Shown here in pieces: positions 54,801 through 61,664 of a DNA stretch of 64,000 nt. The first letter of the stretch is position 1; each line of letters starts with the position of its first letter. The translations under genes and the position numbers were made by a program. The notes under the pieces were generated by a model that made no database searches, was not told where the DNA came from, and was given only the letters and a program-made list of their open reading frames with translations. Source of the stretch: Candidatus Vicinibacter proximus (lineage in GTDB: Bacteria; Bacteroidota; Bacteroidia; Chitinophagales; Saprospiraceae); assembly GCA_016713905.1 (NCBI GenBank), contig JADJOE010000003.1:124001-188000 (forward strand), given 5' to 3'.

Positions 54801-55928
54801 AGGACAGGTATAAGTTGGGGCAAGTGGCAGGATGATGTCCCCCGAATAAGTTGTGGTGCCATTGCAGGAACAATTGTCTTCACTGATTTCCCGATAAACA
54901 TAAACATCTATGGTGTCATAAGTCCATTCCTCCCTCCATTGGAAGTTTATTCTTTCACGGGTCTGCAAATCAATCGGATCGCCATTGCCATTCACACTCA
55001 ATAACTCAAATGAAATTTTTTCAGTGCCATAATATTTTGAGTCCGGAGTGATGTTCAGATAAAATTCTTTTTGATTTAAGGTGATCAAATTTGAATTCCC
55101 TAATCGGATAAACGTATTGCCATTTTTGTAATACCAGTTTCCACCGGTGTGCACCGGAATTAAAGTTCTTACCGTATCTATGGTGAAAGTGTCTTTACAG
55201 AAACTATTGTCTACAAAACATTTTTCCAGTTTGCATTTTTGATTCATGTCGTCCACAAGAGCTTGGGTAATCAAACTTAGAAAAGCATTAAATCTGTTGC
55301 TGGTCACCTTGCCATTGGCATCCAGTGTTAGAAATGCTTGTTGGTTGGTAGACCAGTTTAGTTTGGAAGTGTCCCTGGTTATTTTGACATCCTGATTTAT
55401 ATTTTGTACAGTACAATTACTTGAGTCCACTCCGCTCAGAGTTTGTCTGACTTCAAATAATTCACATCTGCCGGTCATGTTGATTTTCCAGATTGGCGAT
55501 GGTGCAATTAACCCATTTAATATACGAATGTTACCACATGAATCATCCGGACTGGGGTGGCAGGCCATGTTTGGATATTGAAGACTAATGTTGTATTCTA
55601 CTTCCTGTAATTTGAAAGATCGGTTTTCAAACTTCAGGTCTACAGTATCCGTGGATATACACGGGGGAAAATCTACATGATACACGAATTGATATGCTCC
55701 GCAACCGGTTACTGTTACCCTGGAAGTGCCTGGAAAAATGCTGTCCATTTTGACAAGCTGACCAGCTTGATTACATAATGCAGTCCAATAACCTCCGGCT
55801 GGCGCCCCAAAAAGGTCATAGGTATATCCACAAACAACACTATCCCTGCCTGCGTCGGCACAAATCTGGGCCTGTGCAGAAAATTGGAGCAAACCAAGTA
55901 GAAGAAAAATGGAAATTACTGACTTCAT
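51816..55928 (-). CDS. Giant T9SS type B (gliding-motility C-terminal) surface protein
   Basis: A surface protein of 1370 residues from the ATG at 55928 (MKSVISIFLLLGLLQFSAQAQ is a good signal; a longer frame to 56006 adds an unlikely N-terminal extension). After about 450 residues of Cys-containing N-terminal region come about eight PKD/Ig-like repeats of roughly 80 residues, each with W-x-GPGI-x-x-x-N...P...PG-x-Y...V and a Cys pair (about residues 540-1070). The last 85 residues are a CHU_C/type B sorting domain (LPNVFTPNGDNENDTYRPV ... LKIFNRWGHIIFES ... SWDGTYKG), which sends proteins through the T9SS and, with PorE/PorP-like partners, holds them on the cell surface. An adhesin or structural role is likely. 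Confidence 0.9.
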   Translation of the reverse strand: MKSVISIFLLLGLLQFSAQAQICADAGRDSVVCGYTYDLFGAPAGGYWTALCNQAGQLVKMDSIFPGTSRVTVTGCGAYQFVYHVDFPPCISTDTVDLKFENRSFKLQEVEYNISLQYPNMACHPSPDDSCGNIRILNGLIAPSPIWKINMTGRCELFEVRQTLSGVDSSNCTVQNINQDVKITRDTSKLNWSTNQQAFLTLDANGKVTSNRFNAFLSLITQALVDDMNQKCKLEKCFVDNSFCKDTFTIDTVRTLIPVHTGGNWYYKNGNTFIRLGNSNLITLNQKEFYLNITPDSKYYGTEKISFELLSVNGNGDPIDLQTRERINFQWREEWTYDTIDVYVYREISEDNCSCNGTTTYSGDIILPLAPTYTCPEIKMVFAPPVKVKIQGKDYFCQGDITDLDGGLGFKTYQWNNGITDHATSYQRAGQAILTVSDSFNCFASDTLNLREIPAPVLNITAARNILCRGECTELSLTVDSVYVVVWNQQDTTRDLVVCPNVTKKYSATIISPEGCRTDTSITIQVFNAPDPRLGLDQKLTCSMNSITLDPARPDTADKRSFYWEGPGITFLNKTILNPVISFPGTYVFTVFDSLSGCLGRDTMEVLDDRMAPIAKAGNDKILDCLNTSVQLNGDSSQTGVGFNFEWSGPSITPLKKFQINPVVDLPGSYVIKITNILNDCFSLDTVVVTQNILYPVADAGLDRVIPCDSLGLTLGGRTTSVGTVIDLVWTGPGIDSLNKNSRSPFVKLPGKYQIIVTNNVSHCQDTDEVIISLPDSLPKLSLIKSSDLDCDHDTVLIDAGKSTGKNLKYFWSGPGVNNDNRNKKSITTDLEGKYYVLIRDTVYNCEAFDSIEVFNNGGRPLVNAGLNKNITCDFTTVTLDGSYALADSVSSFTWRGPGINASNENNKKPTVSIDGVYILKVKDLRTGCVAEDSVLVNKLFVKPVPILGPDRILNCRKDTLDITAQLLNMKTAYSFVWTGPNINASNERNVRQIIRTPGVYNGFITTPNPECNTADTMVVTIDTMRYNINAPDTAYFSCNNRVFNFSVTDFSPFDSIVWADVFNRRVPSSDLGRSVSFLFEGEYRYLTYQKNGCFTSGKVIVKPYTTIVVDKIEVKASCPSDPTGSIRVFIKQGDKPVTFSIEGSARDTTSFFSPLPPAPYMIRIYDRYNCFLDTVVGVPELQGLPTFLNNGMEEFLICKDTTIDIRDTLIANKFPPDQASYQWRRGNVKINDLPTITIDAPDIYSVLIVNKNGCDSILIRYDVKQDESLAEKKVQLPNVFTPNGDNENDTYRPVFDPKTEFEMDGYSLKIFNRWGHIIFESADPKESWDGTYKGDQAPVETYIVVFSGRLDLCGSMREVSLKSTLNLIR

Positions 55929-56133
55929 AAGAGTTTTAAGACTTTGAGATGCAAATTGTACCATGAATATTATGCCAAATCGTTTCTGGATTCTGAACTT
56001 TAACAATTGAATTTTGCTGACCCTCTCAATATCAATATATTATAAAAAATGTTTATGCTAATCAACAAAGACCAAATATAGTAAAATCGTGAATATGAAT
56101 TACAGATTTCGAAATAACATGGAAGGACTTTAA

Positions 56134-57399
56134 CTAATTGTCTCTTAAAAAATCAATATTTATTTCTTTGAGACTTTTGCTGCCGACCAGACTCATCGTG
56201 ATTTCAAATTCTGCCAGAATGTTCTGACAATATTCCAGGACACCTGCTTTCCCATGTAGTGCCAGTGCATACACATAAGGCCGGCCTAGAAGAACGGCTT
56301 TTGCGCCCAGTGCCATAGCTATAAAAATATCTGTTCCGGTACGAATCCCACTGTCCAGTAATAAAGGATATTCCATTGGGACAGTTTTCTTAATTTCTTT
56401 CAATGCGTCCAATGAAGAAATAACCTGATCTATTTGTCTGCCGCCATGGTTGGAAATAATCAGGCCATCTATTCCTGAGTCTATTGCCATTCTTGCGTCT
56501 TCCGGATGAAGAATACCTTTGAGTAGGATGGGTAATTTAGTAATAGAGCGCAACCAACGGATGTCCTCCCAATTGAGATTGGGTCTGGAGTAAATATCGA
56601 TAAAAGTTCTTACCGCTTTTATGGGGTCTTTGGTTTTCCAATTTCTAAAATAGGGTTCCGGATAATGGGTCATCAGCCGGTGGGCCAGAATTATTTTGGT
56701 CAGATTAAAGGGCGTCCCTGTATTTGCGGTTACATCTGCCTTCTGCATGAGTTTTTTAAACACCGGATCTGAGGTGTATTGCGCAATGCCCAATCCACGA
56801 ATGAATGGAAGATAGGCTTGATTCAAGTCCCTTTGTCGCCATCCTAAAGTGGTGGTATCTAAAGTCAATACAAGTGCTTTACATCCGCAATTCTCTGCGC
56901 GGGATACGAAGCTTTCTACCAGTTCATTGGATTTGCTGAAATAAAGCTGGAACCAATAATTATTGCCTGCGAGTAGGGAAGCACAGGATTCCATAGAATA
57001 AGATGCCTGGTTAGAAAAAATCATTGGAATTCCACTGGCTGAAGCTGCGGCGGCCAATTCAAGATCTCCCTTTGGATGAGCCAAGCCCAACACACCAATT
57101 GGCGCAAAAAGTAAAGGAGATTCAAGCTTTCTTCCAAATAGTTCGGAGCTCAGATCAGGCAGGATTCCACCATGCGCCATTCGGGGAATGATGGTGTATT
57201 TTGAAAAAGCCTCTGCATTATTTTTTATCCCTTTTTCCGATCCTGCTCCTGTTGCGATGTAACCAAAAGCTTTTGGGTTTAGTTTTTTTTCAGCAAGTTG
57301 TTCCAGGGTTCTGAAGTCCACAGGAATTAAAGGTTTTATACCTTCAGTACCTTTAACATAAATGTCTTTTTGTCTCGATGCACCGGATAAGAAATTCAT
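56134..57399 (-). CDS. FMN-dependent alpha-hydroxy-acid oxidase/dehydrogenase (LldD-like)
   Basis: A 421-residue flavoenzyme of the L-lactate dehydrogenase/glycolate oxidase family, with a TIM barrel that oxidises alpha-hydroxy acids to keto acids. FMN-site segments are clear: PIGVLGLAHPKGD (about 93-105), LVLTLDTTTLGWR and the catalytic block ISNHGGRQID (His-Gly-Gly-Arg, about 315-324), then LLDSGIRTGTDIFIAMALGAKAVLLGR (about 345-371). The start is the ATG at 57399, one base after the tyrS stop; a TTG at 57414 would overlap tyrS. It is therefore in operon with tyrS, though no functional link is apparent. The substrate is probably L-lactate or a related acid. Confidence 0.88.
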   Translation of the reverse strand: MNFLSGASRQKDIYVKGTEGIKPLIPVDFRTLEQLAEKKLNPKAFGYIATGAGSEKGIKNNAEAFSKYTIIPRMAHGGILPDLSSELFGRKLESPLLFAPIGVLGLAHPKGDLELAAAASASGIPMIFSNQASYSMESCASLLAGNNYWFQLYFSKSNELVESFVSRAENCGCKALVLTLDTTTLGWRQRDLNQAYLPFIRGLGIAQYTSDPVFKKLMQKADVTANTGTPFNLTKIILAHRLMTHYPEPYFRNWKTKDPIKAVRTFIDIYSRPNLNWEDIRWLRSITKLPILLKGILHPEDARMAIDSGIDGLIISNHGGRQIDQVISSLDALKEIKKTVPMEYPLLLDSGIRTGTDIFIAMALGAKAVLLGRPYVYALALHGKAGVLEYCQNILAEFEITMSLVGSKSLKEINIDFLRDN

Positions 57400-57400
57400 T

Positions 57401-58687
57401 CTAGATGCAGTCAATGATGAATTTATTTTTTTTACCGTTTTCGATCATCAGGAATTTATCCTTCAGCAATTGATGTTTCTGGACCATCGTTTCCGGATCT
57501 GTAATTTTTTCTTTATTTAAATTCAAAGCATTGTTTTGGATAGCTCTTCTTGCTTCACTCTTAGAGGAGAAAACGGGGCATGATTCAGTAAGCAGATTAA
57601 CAATGTTTATGCCTCCATTCAAAGATTCCCGATTCAATTCAAATTTTGGAATTTCCCGACTTACATCATTCAATTCTTCTGTCGTCATGGATTGTAAAAA
57701 TTCAGCATTACTTTCTCTTCCAAACAATAATTCGGATACACGGAGTACACGTTGAAAACTGTCATTTCCATGGATTCGGATGGTGATTTCTTCCGCAAGA
57801 CTTTGTTTTAATATTCTCGGATCCTGGCTATTCTTGGATTCAAGATTTTCGATTTCTTCTTTGGTTTTAAAACTAAAATACCTAAGTAGTTTTGAAATGT
57901 CCGCATCATCAGAATTAAGCCAGAATTGATAAAACTTATAAGGGCTGGTCATGTTGGCATCGAGCCAAATATTGCCTTCTTCCGATTTGCCAAATTTTTT
58001 ACCATCGGATTTGGTCAGTAAAGGAGTGGTTACCGCATAAGCCTTAGCGTCTTTGATGGTTTTGTGTATGTAATCTGTTCCAGCGGTGATGTTACCCCAT
58101 TGATCGGAGCCACCCATTTGGAGCCGGCAATTATAGTCTTTATACAAGCAATGGTAGTCATACGCCTGGAGCAACTGGTAGGTAAATTCAGTATAGGAAA
58201 TACCGGTTTCCAGGCGTCGTTTTACGGATTCCTTTGCGAGCATATAGTTTATGGTGGAATTCTTGCCTACTTTTCTCAGAAATTCCAAAACATTCATGTT
58301 TTTATAAAAATCATAATTGTTGACCATAATGGCTTTGTTTGGACCATCAGTAAAATTCAACATTTTCATAAACTGCTCTTTCTGAGTGGCAATGTTGCGA
58401 TCCAGCTCATCCTCTGTCTTGAGTTCACGTTCTTTATCTTTGCCCGATGGGTCACCAATCCGGCCAGTGGCGCCACCCATGACAACAATAGGTTGATGCC
58501 CAGCTTGTTGGAAAAGACTTAACAACATAATCTGGACATAATTCCCAAGTCCGAGAGACGCAGCTGTTGGATCAAACCCAATATAAGCCGTAGCCATTCC
58601 TGAAGAGAGGTATTCTTCCAATCCCGGCGTGTGGTCCTGCAACATATTTCTCCATCGTAATTCCTCTAAAAAATCTTTCCTTTGCAT
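57401..58687 (-). CDS. tyrS: Tyrosine--tRNA ligase
   Basis: A 428-residue class I aminoacyl-tRNA synthetase that charges tRNA-Tyr. The Tyr-binding and ATP-binding blocks are clear: GFDPTAASLGLGN (about 37-49, where HIGH is expected), GGATGRIGDPSG (about 71-82), YQLLQAYD (about 170-177), QMGGSDQWGNI (about 190-200) and LTKSDGKKFGKS (KMSKS equivalent KFGKS, about 231-235). The C-terminal S4-like RNA-binding region is recognisable near 350-428 (SKSEARRAIQNNALNLNKEKI). The HIGH motif is altered to GLGN. Start ATG at 58687; the oxidase gene follows immediately. The only essential translation gene in the window. Confidence 0.93.
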   Translation of the reverse strand: MQRKDFLEELRWRNMLQDHTPGLEEYLSSGMATAYIGFDPTAASLGLGNYVQIMLLSLFQQAGHQPIVVMGGATGRIGDPSGKDKERELKTEDELDRNIATQKEQFMKMLNFTDGPNKAIMVNNYDFYKNMNVLEFLRKVGKNSTINYMLAKESVKRRLETGISYTEFTYQLLQAYDYHCLYKDYNCRLQMGGSDQWGNITAGTDYIHKTIKDAKAYAVTTPLLTKSDGKKFGKSEEGNIWLDANMTSPYKFYQFWLNSDDADISKLLRYFSFKTKEEIENLESKNSQDPRILKQSLAEEITIRIHGNDSFQRVLRVSELLFGRESNAEFLQSMTTEELNDVSREIPKFELNRESLNGGINIVNLLTESCPVFSSKSEARRAIQNNALNLNKEKITDPETMVQKHQLLKDKFLMIENGKKNKFIIDCI

Positions 58688-58805
58688 ATAATCTCTGCTA
58701 AACTTGTGTTAAGCAGCAAAGATACAACCTTGTTTTGATCGAAATCAGACTTATAGCCGACCGCCACATTCTGGCAATTGATGTAACTTTAATCCGGTTG
58801 CCTAG

Positions 58806-60056
58806 ATGAATCTGAGCAGATTTTTAGCCACCAGGACCTACTCAGCTTTCAATCAATCTCTGATTCGAAACATCATCCGAATTGCCATGATCTCTACAGC
58901 ATTAAGTCTGTCGGTGGTCATTGTATCATCATCTGTTTTTGAAGGTTTTCAAAAATTAATTGCACAAAAGGTATTTGGGTTCTGGGGGCACATCCACATC
59001 ACGGATATGCAGGTTAACCGCAGCATTGAGCCGTATGCAATTAAACACAGCGACAGCATTAAGGCGCTTATAAAAAATGCTGATTTTAGTTCAGCTGATC
59101 TTTCTTCTGATGTCATCAGAAAACTTGAATCTTTTGTGGTACTGCCTGCTATAGTAGGTATAGATGCACAATATGACGGGTTATTTTTAAAGGGGATAGA
59201 AGCGGATTTTGATTGGGCATTTTTAGGTCAGTTTCTTAAATCCGGCAGGCTACCTGAATTATCAGATAGTTTGTTTTCCAGAGATATTCTGATATCTGAG
59301 CAAACAGCGCTCAAGTTGTCCCTAAAACCGGATCAAAGCATCCTCGCAAATTTTGTCATAGACGGAAAGCAAATCAAAAGAAAGCTGAAAGTCTGTGGAA
59401 CCTATCGCACCGGATTAGAGGAATATGATCGAAAATTTGCATTGGTAGACATTCGGATGCTGCAACAGGTATTGCAATGGTCACCGGATGAAGTTACTGC
59501 CATTGAGGTTTTTGCGCAAGACATTCAAGAAGTTTCAGCATTGAATATGTTTCTTTATGAAGAAATTTTACCTTCAAATCTGTATTCAGAAACTATTCGG
59601 GAAAAATTTCCAAATATTTTTGAGTGGCTTTCTTTGCAAGATATCAACAAGCGTTTCATCATTGGCCTGATTTTACTGGTCTGCATCATCAACATGTCCA
59701 CTACTTTATTGATTTTAATTTTGGAGCGAACCCACATGATTGGATTGCTAAGTGCATTAGGGATGAGAAGCTGGGACCAACGCAAAGTTTTTGTGCGTTA
59801 TGGCATTAAGATTCTCACGAAGGGAATGCTTTTTGGTAATATTATAGGTATTGGACTTTGTCTGATCCAATGGAAATGGAAGTTGATCAAGCTCAGTGAA
59901 GCAGATTACTATCTCGATCATGCTCCGGTTAGCCTGAATCCATGGACTTGGCTGGTTGTAAATCTAATATTCTTTGTAGTCATTAGTGCAAGCTTACTGA
60001 TTCCATCGTATTTGGTAGCCAAAATAAAACCTGTCAATGCACTAAAATTCAGGTAA
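58806..60056 (+). CDS. LolC/E-like ABC transporter permease (FtsX domain)
   Basis: A 416-residue inner-membrane protein with the LolC/LolE/MacB layout: first helix at about residues 22-42 after MNLSRFLATRTYSAFN, a large periplasmic domain (about 45-280), then three helices (about 290-310, 336-358 and 380-402) forming an FtsX domain (LLILILERTHMIGLLSALGMRSWDQRKVF), with the coupling helix in GMRSWDQRK. Such permeases release lipoproteins from the inner membrane for transfer to the outer membrane. No LolD ATPase is adjacent. It diverges from tyrS with a 118-bp spacer between them. Confidence 0.88.
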   Translation: MNLSRFLATRTYSAFNQSLIRNIIRIAMISTALSLSVVIVSSSVFEGFQKLIAQKVFGFWGHIHITDMQVNRSIEPYAIKHSDSIKALIKNADFSSADLSSDVIRKLESFVVLPAIVGIDAQYDGLFLKGIEADFDWAFLGQFLKSGRLPELSDSLFSRDILISEQTALKLSLKPDQSILANFVIDGKQIKRKLKVCGTYRTGLEEYDRKFALVDIRMLQQVLQWSPDEVTAIEVFAQDIQEVSALNMFLYEEILPSNLYSETIREKFPNIFEWLSLQDINKRFIIGLILLVCIINMSTTLLILILERTHMIGLLSALGMRSWDQRKVFVRYGIKILTKGMLFGNIIGIGLCLIQWKWKLIKLSEADYYLDHAPVSLNPWTWLVVNLIFFVVISASLLIPSYLVAKIKPVNALKFR

Positions 60057-60261
60057 AAGAGAAATGTATTTTTTTTACTATTTCTGAGCAAAATTAAAGC
60101 TCAAGGATCTCAAAATGTAGAAATAGAAACTATCTAGATTTGGGTTTATAAGTGCAACCTGATTCAAAAAATTTCTAAGTTGTAAAAATTCATTTTGGAA
60201 TATAAATGAATATGACATTATTGGTTATGGAATTTATCTAATGAGCTGTGTTAATATTAAA

Positions 60262-60690
60262 TGGGTCAAGTAAAAAGTTTGGGGAGAAACCAGTTTTGCG
60301 GAACCGTTATTCACTAAAGTTGTCTTAAATTCCATCCTATTATCATTGTTCTTTATTGTCTTGAAAAACCCATTCTATGCATTAGAATTTCTATTCCAAG
60401 TCAAAGAATTTCAGTTTCCGTGGTTTCGTTAAATACAAGTATTTCCTCATGCCGCTTTCGCGGTTCCTTCCCTTGAAGCACTGTCGTGCTTCATTCCGCA
60501 CTGTGGAAATCGGTCAGTCACCTTAAGCAGAAATAATAGCGCTAGGCCTTACTGTCACAAATATATTAGCTGAACTTCAAGCGAGCTCAAACAGTATTTT
60601 GTGCTTAACGCTTTTTAAATCAGTTTTAGCTAAAATGAAAAAGGCCGATCTGAATTTCTCAATCGATAAATATAGGATGAGGTACCGGAA
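60262..60690 (-). repeat. Dispersed intergenic repeat, copy C
   Basis: Matches copies A and B on the minus strand. At the left end, TTACTTGACCC and GTGAATAACGG correspond to 42060-42030 and 8780-8830; the hairpin near 60345-60365 has lost one arm; GGAAATACTTGTATTTAACG lies at about 60427-60446; the three-hairpin element follows (60447-60520). The far end, 60540-60690, matches 40165-40350 (GGCCTTTTTCATTTTAGCTA and AAATACTGTTTGAGCTCGCTTG). It is thus the most complete copy. The neighbouring 60057-60261 and 60691-60898 hold nothing recognised. Confidence 0.8.
60447..60520 (-). repeat. Three-hairpin element, site 4
   Basis: Read on the minus strand: GACCGAT, hairpin A 60494-60508 (TTCCRCA stem, one G-T pair), hairpin B 60474-60493 (TGAAGCAC-loop-GTGCTTCA, identical to site 1), then AGGGAAGGAACC and hairpin C 60452-60463 (CCGC-GAAA-GCGG, with a GAAA tetraloop). 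Confidence 0.8.
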
Positions 60691-60898
60691 TCTATTTAAT
60701 CCAACTTTTAAGATGCTTAATTTCTACTTAATCCCAACTCTTATAATTTACCTAACACTATTAATTTAAGTGCGTAGAGGGGAGAGCGATAAATAAATGC
60801 TTTTACAATTATGAGAAGTATTATTTAAATTGAAGATAAGCACCTGCAATTTAAAATCCATGACGGAAAATAATATGCAGATGCTTGGAATATTTATT

Positions 60899-61378
60899 CT
60901 ATTTTTTTCTTAAGCTGGTAATCATTCTTACTGCTTCATTTTCGGCAACTTCATCATTGTCCGCAAAAGTGATAACAGCAAAAAAGTTTGTTGCAGATTC
61001 CGGATCAATAAAACCCAGAGTAACTATTCTTTGTCCATCTTTATAACCCTCAACATAGGATCCCTTAAGTCCATTCATTTCAATGACATCCACATCGTCC
61101 AATTGCTCCATATTCAAAGATTTTGCAATGGCAAGGGTATAAGAAATCATATCCGTTTGTTCTACTGAATTATCGTTAAATGGAAAAATGCCAAAATCCA
61201 TTCCATCTCCCTTGGCGGTAAATTCATCTGCTGTGTTGGTTACCACTTTGAAATCTTCTGCAAGGGTGAAAATAATATTATGATGTGTCCACTCAAAATC
61301 CCAATCCTGCTGGGCATTCAAGGAAGAGAGGGTCAGACTACTGACCAATACAAGGATTAAATTCAAGATTTTTTTCAT
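60899..61378 (-). CDS. Small exported protein of unknown function
   Basis: A 159-residue protein with a signal peptide (about residues 1-22, ending LNAQ). The mature part is acidic, alpha/beta, with EFTAKGDGMDFGIFPF (about 51-66), YTLAIAKSLNM (about 80-90) and a C-terminal block TNFFAVITFADNDEVAENEAVRMITSL. I recognise no family; the layout resembles small periplasmic proteins with a conserved FAVITFAD strand that are co-inherited with no known pathway. Single gene with spacers of 280 bp (downstream) and the repeat (upstream). Confidence 0.7.
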   Translation of the reverse strand: MKKILNLILVLVSSLTLSSLNAQQDWDFEWTHHNIIFTLAEDFKVVTNTADEFTAKGDGMDFGIFPFNDNSVEQTDMISYTLAIAKSLNMEQLDDVDVIEMNGLKGSYVEGYKDGQRIVTLGFIDPESATNFFAVITFADNDEVAENEAVRMITSLRKK

Positions 61379-61664
61379 TTTAATAAGTTGATAAGTTGAC
61401 TAAAATTAAATTTATTTACAATGCTTTAAAAAGCTAATTCAGTCCGAAGGTAATACTATTTTTACATAAATTTGGGACCATAAGTCGGGAATTCTAATTT
61501 GGCATTTCAAAATTGTAAAGCCTCCATTTTTACGCTAAAACATTGAATTAAAGACCTTAAGATCCATTAAGTACAAAGTACAAATTTTGTGATAGTCCAT
61601 TCACATGGATACCGTAACGTTTTAATTCGGTTGAGTAAAATTCAACAGGTGATTTGTGATAAAT

